From a virus, in the IMG/VR virus record IMGVR_UViG_3300046787_000151, positions 1 through 22,548 of that record: a stretch of DNA of 22,548 nucleotides. One strand, given 5' to 3'. Below are positions 16,024 to 22,548 of this stretch, piece by piece; the first letter of the stretch is position 1; the number at the start of each line of letters is the position of its first letter. The position numbers and the translations under genes were made by a program. The notes beneath the pieces were generated by a model. That model had not been told where the DNA came from. It made no database searches and saw nothing but the letters and a program-made list of their open reading frames with translations.

Positions 16024-16929
16024 TTACTCCTCGTCAGTCCATGCGGCGACCACGGAACCCAAGTCCTTCTTTGCAGTCGGAGCGGGGGCTTCAGCTTTTT
16101 TGCTTTCGCGCTTGGTGGGCTCGGCCACAGCATCGGCAACCGTCACGGGTGCGGCGGCTTTAGGTGCAGGAGCAGGCGCTTCCAACTTGGGTGCACGGCC
16201 AGCGGTATCCGCTTGGTACGGAGTCATCAGGACCATCTTCTGCACTTCAGGCTTTGCCGCCACTTCGCTGGTCACAGCGTACTCGGCCTTATTGATGAAA
16301 CGCGCAGGGGTGAACAACACCGACTGGTTATCGTTTTCTTCGTTAAAGCTGATGGTGGTAACCACGTAGTCCAAGCTCTTGCCGTTGTTGGCGAGGTACT
16401 TGGTGTAGTTGCCGAAAGTGTGGGTGTTGTCGGCAGTGCTGTCACCGAACAGGGACTTGGAGGCCAAGTTCATTTGGTAGATTTCACCTTCCAGCGAAGT
16501 ACCAAAGTCTTCTTCCAACACCATCGCAATGCGCTGGCTGTAGCGGCAAGCCTTGGAGTTACCCATGCCTGAACCTTTGATGTTCTGCTGGCAAGAGTCG
16601 CAACGATCGGATTGCGGATTGGCTGAACCTGCGTCCGGGGCATTGCCGTCATTGCTGAAGCAGTCTGGTGCGCTTGGCTCGGCATCGGGAGTCCACTGCT
16701 TTGCGTAGAAGATGCGGCCAACTTTGGGGGATGCGTTCACGATGATGGCATTGAGGTTGCCTTTCACCTTGCCCATTTCCTCGCCGCCGACTACTTTGCG
16801 GAAGATGCCGTTTTTCGGCACGATGCGTTTGACACCGGTCTTACCGGCGAGAGATTTTGTAAGCTCGCTGACACCTGCTTGTTGCAGAAAGTCTGGGAGG
16901 TCTTGGTTCAGAAGTGCAATATTGCTCAT
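16024..16929 (-). CDS. Zinc-cluster phage protein with acidic tail, possible ssDNA-binding protein
   Basis: This is a 301-residue protein. I start it at MSNIALL (16929), with AAGGA seven bases upstream, rather than at an earlier in-frame ATG. The middle holds PDCFSNDG, then CDSCQQN and KACRYSQRIAMVLEEDF, a four-Cys arrangement (C-x(22)-C-x2-C-x(15)-C) that suggests a structural zinc site. The last third is an Ala/Pro/Lys-rich linker, and the protein ends VVAAWTDEE. A disordered linker plus an acidic, aromatic tip is how phage and bacterial ssDNA-binding proteins recruit partners, and the neighbours are replication genes, so an SSB-like role is plausible. I recall related unannotated phage proteins with the same Cys pattern. 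No OB-fold can be shown by eye. Confidence 0.72.
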   Translation of the reverse strand: MSNIALLNQDLPDFLQQAGVSELTKSLAGKTGVKRIVPKNGIFRKVVGGEEMGKVKGNLNAIIVNASPKVGRIFYAKQWTPDAEPSAPDCFSNDGNAPDAGSANPQSDRCDSCQQNIKGSGMGNSKACRYSQRIAMVLEEDFGTSLEGEIYQMNLASKSLFGDSTADNTHTFGNYTKYLANNGKSLDYVVTTISFNEENDNQSVLFTPARFINKAEYAVTSEVAAKPEVQKMVLMTPYQADTAGRAPKLEAPAPAPKAAAPVTVADAVAEPTKRESKKAEAPAPTAKKDLGSVVAAWTDEE

Positions 16930-16930
16930 C

Positions 16931-17359
16931 TCAATTTCCTTTGGAACGTCTAACAACCACGGAGTAAGAATTTTCCACGTTGACCCCGATGGGGAACGTG
17001 TCGGGATTCTCGGAAAGAAACTCTTTCAGGTGTGTCTGATGGAGTCGCTTTTCCAACAGGCCAAACGCATCATGTTCTTTGATGAACTGATACATCGAAT
17101 CCCAATCATTCGTCCAGTACCGTGACTTTACGGAACGGATGATCGTGCCATGTGGGGTGCGAACGCTGTCGGCGTTCATTTGTTTGCAGACTTCGAGCAT
17201 CTCAGCTTCGATGATGCCCATCTGCTCTTCAATTTCTTTTTCACGGGCCTCGGCCTCACGGCGCATGTCGTCCCGCTTGTCGCGCATCTTGAGGTAGACG
17301 GCGGTCAGTTTGTCGAGGTCATATTGGGGGGAATCTTGTCCCTGAACTTCTTCGTCCAT
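16931..17359 (-). CDS. Conserved-type phage protein with N-terminal coiled coil
   Basis: This 142-residue protein starts at MDEEVQG (17359), supported by AAGGAG six bases upstream and by the promoter just before it. An in-frame extension to 17515 would run through the palindrome and back into the helicase gene, and is rejected. Residues about 20-60 (MRDKRDDMRREAEAREKEIEE and on) form a strong coiled coil. The second half (GTIIRSVKSRYWTNDWDSMY, then LLEKRLHQTHLKEFL, NPDTFPIGVNVE, SVVVRRS) is a compact alpha/beta segment. Similar proteins occur in replication regions of other aquatic phages as far as I recall, with no known activity. The coiled coil suggests an oligomer, and an accessory role in DNA replication or recombination would fit its neighbours. 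Confidence 0.85.
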   Translation of the reverse strand: MDEEVQGQDSPQYDLDKLTAVYLKMRDKRDDMRREAEAREKEIEEQMGIIEAEMLEVCKQMNADSVRTPHGTIIRSVKSRYWTNDWDSMYQFIKEHDAFGLLEKRLHQTHLKEFLSENPDTFPIGVNVENSYSVVVRRSKGN

Positions 17360-17381
17360 ATTTTTCTCCTTGGTTGGGGGT

Positions 17382-17412
17382 ACTCTATCACAACTCTTGA
17401 CAGTGTCAAGAG
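17382..17412 (-). promoter_or_regulatory. Mid-operon promoter with palindromic operator candidate
   Basis: CTCTTGACA-G-TGTCAAGAG (17394-17412) is a perfect palindrome with nine-base arms. Read on the minus strand it contains a consensus -35 TTGACA (17409-17404). Sixteen bases on is TAGAGT (17387-17382), preceded by TGA, which makes an extended -10. Transcription would begin near 17375, just before the AAGGAG of the coiled-coil gene. The palindrome covers the -35 and the helicase stop codon, so a dimeric regulator bound here would block the promoter. Confidence 0.5.
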
Positions 17413-18794
17413 GTTTCTTCAAAAATTTCTTTTTGGTATAGGTCGATGATTTCTTTGTGTCCAGCCACGTTGTTTTGCAACATGGAGTACAGTCGGCTTT
17501 CGACTTGGCTTCCACGGATGTGGACGATGGTCATTGGGTTGACCTGACCGGGGCGGTCAATACGTGCGTTGGCTTGCAGGTATGTTTCTACACTGGTGCA
17601 CGGAGCGTACCAAATAATGGTGTCGGCGGCAGTTAGGGTAAGTCCGTGGGATGCGGCCTGTGGTTGGATGATAAGCACTTTCGGGTCTGGTTGTTCTTGA
17701 AACTGCTTGACCACGTCTGCGCGTTTGTTCACCGACACACTGCCGTTGATGATCTCACAAGTGACGCCGTTCTTCGTCAGGTGCTTCTCAAGTAATGCGA
17801 TCGAGTGGGTGAACGGCACAAAGATGAGAACCTTGTTACTGCACTCGTCCACGATCTCCTGCACCACGTTGAGTCGGTTGCTCACGTCAAAGTCCACGAC
17901 CTCGCCCGTGTCGGTGTAGATTGAACCACACGAAATTTGGAGTAGCTTGTTGATTTGCGTTGCGGCGTTGACTGCGCTGATCTCTTCCCCTGCGGCCTCG
18001 ATCATCATCTCCTTCTTGAGTAGCTTGTAAAAGCCAGACTGTTGGGGAGTCAGAGGGGCATCGCGTTCGAGGAACGTCAGAGGGGGCAGGTCAATACACT
18101 GGCGCTTTTCAAACCGGATTGCGGGTTGCAGGGCTTTGTGCACGACCAGCTTGGCGTTCGGCTTGGGGATGTACCGATACTGGCTGACCTTGGTCATCAC
18201 CATGTCTTTGAAGTGCGTGAAGAACTGCGGCACACCTTTGGGGTTGACCAGCTTTGCCAGACCAAACGCATCGGCGGGGGATTGAGCGGCGGGAGTACCC
18301 GTCAACATCCACAAGCCCTTGATAACTTTTGTTAGGTCCCGCAGGTCTTTCCAGCGGCTTGTCTGTGCGTTCTTATATGCAGACGCTTCATCCACAACGA
18401 TCAGGTCAAACCCGCCGTTGATGATTTCGTCCTTGACGATGCCGACACCATCGAAGTTGATGATGACGAACTCAGCCCCTGCGTTGATGATTTCTTTGCG
18501 CTTACGTGCGTTGCCGTATGCGACAGCGACCGTACGGTGGATTGCGAACTTAAACAGGTCGCCTTGCCAAGCCGACTTCATGATCGACAAAGGGCAGATG
18601 ACAAGCACTCGGCGCACAAGGCCAATGTGCATGAGGTAGTCAACGGCCCAGATCACTGATGCTGTTTTGCCGGTGCCTTGCTCGTTGAAGCAAAACGCCT
18701 TGCGGTTACTGATCAAAAACTCTGCTGTTGACTTCTGATGTACGAACGGAGTGAACCCGTGAGGACGGGGCCACTCATACTCTGATAGATTCAT
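17406..18794 (-). CDS. SNF2-family (SF2) DNA helicase/translocase
   Basis: This is a 462-residue protein. The start at MNLSEYEWP (18794) has AAAGGAAAGAG before it, whereas an extension to 18875 has no such site. Helicase motifs appear in order: a Q-like region (FVHQ, 17-20), Walker A EQGTGKT (38-44), motif Ia VICPLSIM, Walker B D135-E-A-S138, motif III LTGTPA, motif V-like LTAADTIIWY, and motif VI QANARIDRPGQ. This set and the RPGQ ending are typical of SNF2-type SF2 proteins. In phages such genes sit with replication and recombination genes and probably remodel or translocate on duplex DNA. It overlaps the 65-aa gene by 20 bases. Its end coincides with the palindromic promoter. Confidence 0.92.
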   Translation of the reverse strand: MNLSEYEWPRPHGFTPFVHQKSTAEFLISNRKAFCFNEQGTGKTASVIWAVDYLMHIGLVRRVLVICPLSIMKSAWQGDLFKFAIHRTVAVAYGNARKRKEIINAGAEFVIINFDGVGIVKDEIINGGFDLIVVDEASAYKNAQTSRWKDLRDLTKVIKGLWMLTGTPAAQSPADAFGLAKLVNPKGVPQFFTHFKDMVMTKVSQYRYIPKPNAKLVVHKALQPAIRFEKRQCIDLPPLTFLERDAPLTPQQSGFYKLLKKEMMIEAAGEEISAVNAATQINKLLQISCGSIYTDTGEVVDFDVSNRLNVVQEIVDECSNKVLIFVPFTHSIALLEKHLTKNGVTCEIINGSVSVNKRADVVKQFQEQPDPKVLIIQPQAASHGLTLTAADTIIWYAPCTSVETYLQANARIDRPGQVNPMTIVHIRGSQVESRLYSMLQNNVAGHKEIIDLYQKEIFEETS

Positions 18795-18972
18795 CTCTTT
18801 CCTTTTCTGTTTTAAGTCTAACGCACATACGGTTGCTGTCGGTCTTGAGCAATCGGGCTTCGTGCATCCGTTCAAGTAAATCGTCTACACCGTCCCCATC
18901 CTCATCCGCAAGCTCGTACCAATGTATCCAGCCCCTGCCGTACTTCAGCAACCAGATTTGCTCGGGGGTCAT
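18775..18972 (-). CDS. Small acidic phage protein (65 aa)
   Basis: The ATG at 18972 overlaps the HNH-like gene's stop as ATGA, and the gene runs 20 bases into the SNF2 gene. The first half is aromatic and acidic (IWLLKYGRGWIHWYELADE, then DGDGVDDLLERMHEARLL). The second half is basic (RLKTEKERDESIRV). The order looks like a small winged-helix-like fold (helix, turn, LLERMHEARLL helix, basic wing), which would fit a DNA- or helicase-binding accessory factor, but no family is recognised. Coupling and composition support it as a real gene. Confidence 0.7.
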   Translation of the reverse strand: MTPEQIWLLKYGRGWIHWYELADEDGDGVDDLLERMHEARLLKTDSNRMCVRLKTEKERDESIRV

Positions 18973-19283
18973 TTCTTCTTCCGTTCCTTTGTGCTGATCT
19001 CGGTCACCAGCTTGTGGTTGCTGTTGCGTTTGAACGAACGGTTGGCCGATGGGGTCTGCAACTTTACGCCATCTTTGTTTGTGCCGCCTTTAGATAGAGC
19101 TCGGACGTGTGCAACATCTTTGCCTTCGCGGATGTCAGCCGTGCCATCACGGTCTCGGTCGGCATGCTTCTTGTCAATGGCTTCTCGTGCACGTTGGCGC
19201 TCAGCGCGTGCTGATGCTTCGCCTCGGGCCTTTTGTAGTTGGTATTCATGTTTGTATGGTCGGGGGGTTTTGGTGTAGGGCAT
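18969..19283 (-). CDS. HNH-like nuclease or DNA-binding protein
   Basis: This 104-residue protein starts one base after the Cas4-like gene, with GGAG upstream. The N-terminal half is a very basic, helical segment (ARAERQRAREAIDKKHADRD). Residues in DVAHVRALSKGGTNKDGVKL and the following SANRSFKRN match the core of short phage HNH proteins: a His in the first strand-turn, GG, an N/D-rich turn and an NRS helix. The leading Cys pairs of many HNH proteins are absent. The HNH assignment is moderate, and it may be a nuclease or a DNA-binding relative that has lost activity. Confidence 0.75.
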   Translation of the reverse strand: MPYTKTPRPYKHEYQLQKARGEASARAERQRAREAIDKKHADRDRDGTADIREGKDVAHVRALSKGGTNKDGVKLQTPSANRSFKRNSNHKLVTEISTKERKKK

Positions 19284-19284
19284 G

Positions 19285-19947
19285 TCAGCTCCGGTTGTAT
19301 TCGCATTGCTTCACTGAGCAGAATCTGCACAGGGGTCCTTGGACGGGATTCCAAACCCCATTTTCCAACGCCGCCTCAATTCGTGCAACATCTTGCGCAG
19401 GTTTTTCCACGTACTTGGGCACCATCACGGCGTGGTGTTCAGCTTTGACAAACTCTTTACTTACAACAAACAAGAGCGCCGACTTGATCCGCTCGATCTT
19501 GGGGAACTTGGCGAAGATGCCCGTTGCCACCAAGTCCAACTGCTTCACGTCTGCGTACCGCGCACTCTTGCTGGTTTTGTAGTCTACAGAGTAGGCCAGC
19601 TTCTTTTCCTCGTTGATCACAACCAAGTCGGCAATGCCATGCCACCATACATCGGGAGCGTGAAACTCGCATGACTTCAGGTCTTTGGTGAAGCCCAACT
19701 GCATCTCGCAGTGCTTCTCACCGGGGATTGCTTTGAGGTTGTCCAGCGTTTCCTGCATGTACGAAAACTGGGGCGGGACTGGTTTGCCATCGCGGATGTA
19801 TTCTTCCGCAACGGTGTGGGCCGACTTCCCGTACAGTGTCGCCGTGGTATCAGGCTCAACAACATCCTTGGCAATTTTGGTGTGGTAATACTTCTTCGGA
19901 CACTGCTGGAATGTCTTGAGGCTACTGAATGACCAGACGATGCTCAT
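19285..19947 (-). CDS. Cas4/RecB-like PD-(D/E)XK nuclease with Fe-S cysteines
   Basis: This is a 220-residue protein. The nuclease core shows YGKSAHTVAEEY (H44), GIADLVV (D107), VDYKTSK (D122, K124) and a Q136 helix, the order of PDDEXK exonucleases of the Cas4/RecB type. C16 (in QQCPKKYY) and C207, C210 and C215 near the C-terminus (LCRFCSVKQC) give the C...C-x2-C-x4-C set used to hold a 4Fe-4S cluster in Cas4, AddB and Dna2 nucleases. It probably trims DNA ends for recombination or repair next to the SNF2 helicase and polymerase. No Cas1, Cas2 or CRISPR array is present, so a CRISPR role is not supported. Its ATG overlaps the previous gene's stop by three bases. Confidence 0.88.
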   Translation of the reverse strand: MSIVWSFSSLKTFQQCPKKYYHTKIAKDVVEPDTTATLYGKSAHTVAEEYIRDGKPVPPQFSYMQETLDNLKAIPGEKHCEMQLGFTKDLKSCEFHAPDVWWHGIADLVVINEEKKLAYSVDYKTSKSARYADVKQLDLVATGIFAKFPKIERIKSALLFVVSKEFVKAEHHAVMVPKYVEKPAQDVARIEAALENGVWNPVQGPLCRFCSVKQCEYNRS

Positions 19948-20222
19948 GTGTTAAGTCCCTTCAGAATTAAGAGGGTTGTGAGTGCTTGCGTAAGCGTTTG
20001 ATCCTCGGGCACGATGAACATCTCAGTCGTCCAGTCAGGCCCGTTAGGGTTATGCTTGTATGTAGCCACTTCCAAGACGCGCCCGTTTATCGCTTTCATA
20101 ATACCGATGCGGCAGGTTGGGGTTGAGTCTGACGTACGCTGGCTCGCCAAAACAGCGCAGTCGTCTCTACCGTTGGTTTCTCTCAATGCCCAGCGAATAA
20201 ATTTACCAATCAATTTTTTCAT
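19944..20222 (-). CDS. Small conserved-type phage protein (92 aa)
   Basis: The ATG overlaps the polymerase stop (TGATG), with GGAG shortly upstream. The protein begins with a basic helix (MKKLIGKFIRWALRE). It continues with strand-rich sequence (IGIMKAINGRVLEVATYKHN, then DWTTEMFIVPEDQ) and ends in a hydrophobic helix (LTQALTTLLILKGL). I recall similar small proteins beside phage replication genes, without a function. No catalytic motif is seen. It may be a polymerase or nuclease accessory factor, but this is only position-based. Confidence 0.75.
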   Translation of the reverse strand: MKKLIGKFIRWALRETNGRDDCAVLASQRTSDSTPTCRIGIMKAINGRVLEVATYKHNPNGPDWTTEMFIVPEDQTLTQALTTLLILKGLNT

Positions 20223-22042
20223 CAGCAGTCTCCATAGCTTTTACCTGAACCAGATTCGCAGTTGAGCGGGAGCTCAGGCCCCCACTGCGGACGTATACGC
20301 ATGCACAACTCAACGTACTCCACCGCACGTTCAACCTCGGTCTCGGGCACGATACAAGCGATCGCGTCATGCACCGTCATGACCACTTGGTATTTCTTCG
20401 CAACCAGCAACATCTGATCGCCGATCACAATCCGAGCGAGAGCTTGGCACACGTTCTCCACCACCTTGCCGCCGTAGATGCGGTTGGGGATTGTGGCTTT
20501 GCCTTTCTTCGTGTCGTACACGTACTCGGGCTTGCCGTCTTCCTCATTGGTGGACCAGCGCAGGTTGGGGTAGCGCAGGTACAAGCCGTTCGGCAACAGG
20601 ATACCTTTGTTGCCCTGCACTTTCAGTACACCGCCCCGACCCAGCTCCGTGGATTGGTCGCCGATGATCGCGCCAAGGATACCCCCTGCGGCTTTCCACA
20701 GCTCAGTTATTCGGGGGTATGTGCGGCGGTAGGTGTCGATGATTCGTTTCGTTTCATCAAGCTCGATAACAACTCCAAAGTTTTTAAGCTGAGCTTGGAA
20801 CTTCGCCGCGCCCATGCCGTACCCCGCGCCCAAGATTGTCGTCTTGCCAACGAACCTTTCGTCTTTGGAAATCGCCGAGACTGGCTTGCCGTAAATAGCA
20901 GATGCCATGATTTTGTAAACGTCCTCGCCACGGTCAAATGCCTCCACTAAGTCGTCTTGCCCCGCAAGCCATGCCAGCGTACGGGCTTCAATCTGCGATG
21001 AGTCTGAGTCGATCATCATGTACCCATCAGGGGCCAAGATAGACTTCTTCAGAGGGGAATTCCTCGGCAGGTTTTGAAGGTTCAGTTTGTCATCACCACC
21101 CCAGCGTCCGGTGTGGGCGGCGTAGTATCTCAAGGGAACTGGCATAGGTCCGCGCTGGGAAATCCCAATGAACCGCTCGGTCCGGCTCTCCTCGATCGTG
21201 GACTTGGTCCCAAGCCGAGCGGCAACCAAGGTCTGCACTGCGGTTATCGGATGCTCCAGCAGGGCTTTGAACTCCTCGTCCGTCTTGGCAAACGCGTACG
21301 TCAGTTTGCCCGTAGCAGGGCTCTTCTTCATCGGCGGCTCGACACCCATCTCGCGGAGCAAGTCGGCGAACTGCGGGTTGCTCATCAGCGTATCTTTGTC
21401 GAAGTTCCGAAGCAGGTCCTCCTTGCGGCTCTGCTCTTTCAGCAAGTGGTCGCGCAGTATCTTCTCATCCAACCGCAACACAGGGTCAGTGAACATGCGA
21501 ATGGTCAGGTCGATCAGGCGCAACTCAGTCTTGGGGAACCCCCGGCTCATGTGGCCGAACAGGTCCCACGTCAGTGTCACGTCATTCTTGCAGTACGATC
21601 CGTAGTCGGCTAACTCCTCGGGCGTGAAGGTATTGCGGAAGTAGTTGATGTACTGCTTGACTTGCTCACCCTTGACCCCGATGCCGTAGTGCTCGGCCAG
21701 CACCGCGAGACTGCCGCCTACGTTGGTACCGTGAAGCGCACGTCCCATGCTCAGTGTGTCCAGCCAGCCTTTGGGTTTGATGCCGAAGTGGTGCGACATG
21801 ATGAACCCATCGAACACAGCGTTGTGCGCCAGCGCAAGAGAGTTCTCCCAATCGTAGTTCCGCAAAAAAGCGTATGTGCTAAGCGTGTCCCCGCTGAACC
21901 ACTTGGGCTCACCGTCATTGACCTGCACCGCTACGCCGATCACCTCAAAGCGTGGGTCTCGTACGTATTCTTCGGTAGTCTGAGTTCTGAACCCAAGGTC
22001 ACCGCCATACGCAGATTCAAAGTCGATCGTGATGATGTTCAT
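20222..22042 (-). CDS. Family A DNA polymerase with 3'-5' exonuclease, Leu762 type
   Basis: This 606-residue polymerase copies the phage genome. The exonuclease has D7-F-E9 (Exo I), LAHNAVFD to D78 (Exo II) and Y150-x3-D154 (Exo III), the DEDDy type. The polymerase has TGRWGGDDKLNLQNLPR (about 311-327), motif A MMIDSDSSQIEARTL (D345, E352), motif B R396-x3-K400 to Y408-G, and motif C MTVHDA (H558, D559). Aligning the O-helix (RxxxKxxxxGxxYG) to E. coli Pol I puts Leu404 where Pol I has Phe762. The start overlaps the upstream 111-aa gene as ATGA. There is no 5'-3' exonuclease domain, as usual for phage PolA proteins. Confidence 0.96.
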   Translation of the reverse strand: MNIITIDFESAYGGDLGFRTQTTEEYVRDPRFEVIGVAVQVNDGEPKWFSGDTLSTYAFLRNYDWENSLALAHNAVFDGFIMSHHFGIKPKGWLDTLSMGRALHGTNVGGSLAVLAEHYGIGVKGEQVKQYINYFRNTFTPEELADYGSYCKNDVTLTWDLFGHMSRGFPKTELRLIDLTIRMFTDPVLRLDEKILRDHLLKEQSRKEDLLRNFDKDTLMSNPQFADLLREMGVEPPMKKSPATGKLTYAFAKTDEEFKALLEHPITAVQTLVAARLGTKSTIEESRTERFIGISQRGPMPVPLRYYAAHTGRWGGDDKLNLQNLPRNSPLKKSILAPDGYMMIDSDSSQIEARTLAWLAGQDDLVEAFDRGEDVYKIMASAIYGKPVSAISKDERFVGKTTILGAGYGMGAAKFQAQLKNFGVVIELDETKRIIDTYRRTYPRITELWKAAGGILGAIIGDQSTELGRGGVLKVQGNKGILLPNGLYLRYPNLRWSTNEEDGKPEYVYDTKKGKATIPNRIYGGKVVENVCQALARIVIGDQMLLVAKKYQVVMTVHDAIACIVPETEVERAVEYVELCMRIRPQWGPELPLNCESGSGKSYGDC

Positions 22043-22374
22043 TTGAAGAGACCCAGTGACCGCACGGGAGCGCCCTCTTGCTTGAGTTGTGGTGTGACGT
22101 AACCCCCTCCAGCAGTGATGACTCCTTGAGCGTACTCTTTCATTTGCCCCTGCACCTCGTCTCTCAGTAGGGTCTGTATGACGTTGTAGTCAAACTCTTT
22201 GCGGCGTACAGCTTTCAGTGCCTCGTGGATTGCGCCCTTCTCCTGCTCGGTCAGCACCTCGCGGAACTTCTCTTTGAAGATGAAGCGCCACTTATCGGCC
22301 TCGTTGAAGAACTCCTCGGGGTTGGTCTCCATGCGATTGATGAGGGTCTCAACCCCTGTTGAAAATTCAGACAT
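22039..22374 (-). CDS. Conserved-type phage protein upstream of DNA polymerase (111 aa)
   Basis: AAAGGAAA lies upstream of the ATG at 22374, which overlaps the VRR-NUC stop by eight bases. The gene's own stop overlaps the polymerase start as ATGA. The protein is mostly helical (INRMETNPEEFFNEADKWRF, then KEKFREVLTEQEKGAIHEAL), with a Gly-rich turn (GVITAGGGYVTP) near the end. I recall similar unannotated proteins beside polymerase genes of aquatic phages. No motif points to a function. Confidence 0.8.
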   Translation of the reverse strand: MSEFSTGVETLINRMETNPEEFFNEADKWRFIFKEKFREVLTEQEKGAIHEALKAVRRKEFDYNVIQTLLRDEVQGQMKEYAQGVITAGGGYVTPQLKQEGAPVRSLGLFK

Positions 22375-22548
22375 TGTTGTTTCCTTTGCACTCGGCGATG
22401 ACTGCCTTCAGGTAGTCAAGGTTGGTCTCGTTGATGATGCAGGTGTACCCACCCGATGCGTTGATGTCCCGCAGGTTCTTGAGTTGCAGTGCTGTTGCCT
22501 GACCCTTACCCGCCTTGGCTTCAATCGCCACAAAGTAGCCGTTCACAC
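22367..22548 (-). CDS. VRR-NUC family nuclease, C-terminal part (cut by window edge)
   Basis: On the minus strand the last 59 codons of a gene are open from the window edge. They include GYFVAIEAKAGKGQATALQL, followed by LRDINASGGYTCIINE and a final helix (LDYLKAVIAEC). The E-x-K core (AIEAKAGKG), a Gln-containing helix and the SGG-strand are the hallmarks of VRR-NUC nucleases (PD-(D/E)XK fold), which in phages are probable resolvase or repair nucleases. The TGA is shared with the start region of the next gene (ATGTCTGA). The N-terminus lies outside the window. Confidence 0.88.
   Translation of the reverse strand, partial: VNGYFVAIEAKAGKGQATALQLKNLRDINASGGYTCIINETNLDYLKAVIAECKGNNNV

Noticed and set aside
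17394-17412. The palindrome as a terminator of the SNF2 gene
   Set aside because: The loop would be very small and no T-run follows on either strand. The overlap with TTGACA and an extended -10 fits an operator/promoter better.
16930-18875. Longer starts at 16956, 17515 and 18875 for the three minus-strand genes
   Set aside because: The shorter starts each have a good Shine-Dalgarno. The extensions run back into the preceding gene or the promoter region and look non-coding.
19285-19947. The Cas4-like gene as evidence for a CRISPR system
   Set aside because: No Cas1/Cas2 genes and no repeat-spacer array are visible. Cas4-like nucleases are common in phage replication regions.

Overview
The window looks like part of a tailed-phage genome, most likely from an uncultured aquatic phage with a short-tailed (podovirus-type) layout. 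The host was probably a proteobacterium, but nothing here proves that. The evidence is dense coding, ATGA or TGATG start/stop overlaps at most junctions, small conserved-looking phage genes, a family A DNA polymerase, a primase-polymerase/helicase, a SNF2-type helicase, several nuclease folds, and a virion-type gene set ending in one giant protein. No tRNA, rRNA, CRISPR, insertion sequence, integrase, RNA polymerase, terminase or lysis gene is visible.

Left arm (1-12663, plus strand): a cut-off upstream gene, a glycine-rich structural protein (96-1229), a GNAT-like protein (1226-1630), a 751-residue Gln/Ala-rich structural protein (1627-3882), and a 2916-residue polyvalent protein (3913-12663). 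By position and composition these resemble the internal-virion/DNA-ejection block of podoviruses. The giant protein carries, in order, an N-terminal helical region with a hydrophobic stretch, an ADP-ribosyltransferase-like segment (tentative), an AT-hook-like motif, a zincin peptidase (HELLH), a GHKL-type ATPase, a second zincin (HExxHxxxxxH) and a long helical, partly hydrophobic C-terminal region resembling LPD38-type modules.

Most unusual feature: two small genes are nested inside the giant gene, both in the +1 frame. Each has its own near-perfect Shine-Dalgarno: 5753-5956 (67 aa, AGGAGG) and 9518-9751 (77 aa, GTG start, TAAGGAG). Each sits at a boundary between modules, and over each one the giant protein turns into low-complexity Gly/Ala/Pro/Gln sequence. 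That is the pattern expected where one frame carries a real helical protein and the other is a tolerant linker.

Centre (12663-12748): two hairpins, each followed by a T-run when read on the minus strand, end the right arm.

Right arm (12749-22548, minus strand): one replication and DNA-processing operon read right to left. It holds a VRR-NUC nuclease (cut by the window edge), a small conserved-type protein, DNA polymerase A with Leu at the position equivalent to E. coli Phe762, a small protein, a Cas4/RecB-like PD-(D/E)XK nuclease with a four-cysteine cluster, an HNH-like protein, a small acidic protein, and a SNF2-family helicase. These are followed by an intergenic palindrome with an extended -10 promoter, a coiled-coil protein, a zinc-cluster protein with an acidic tail (possible ssDNA-binding protein), an HTH regulator, a PrimPol/DUF927-like helicase and a 64-aa end-of-operon protein. 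Together these could copy, repair and process phage DNA. The mid-operon palindrome and the HTH protein are candidates for local control.
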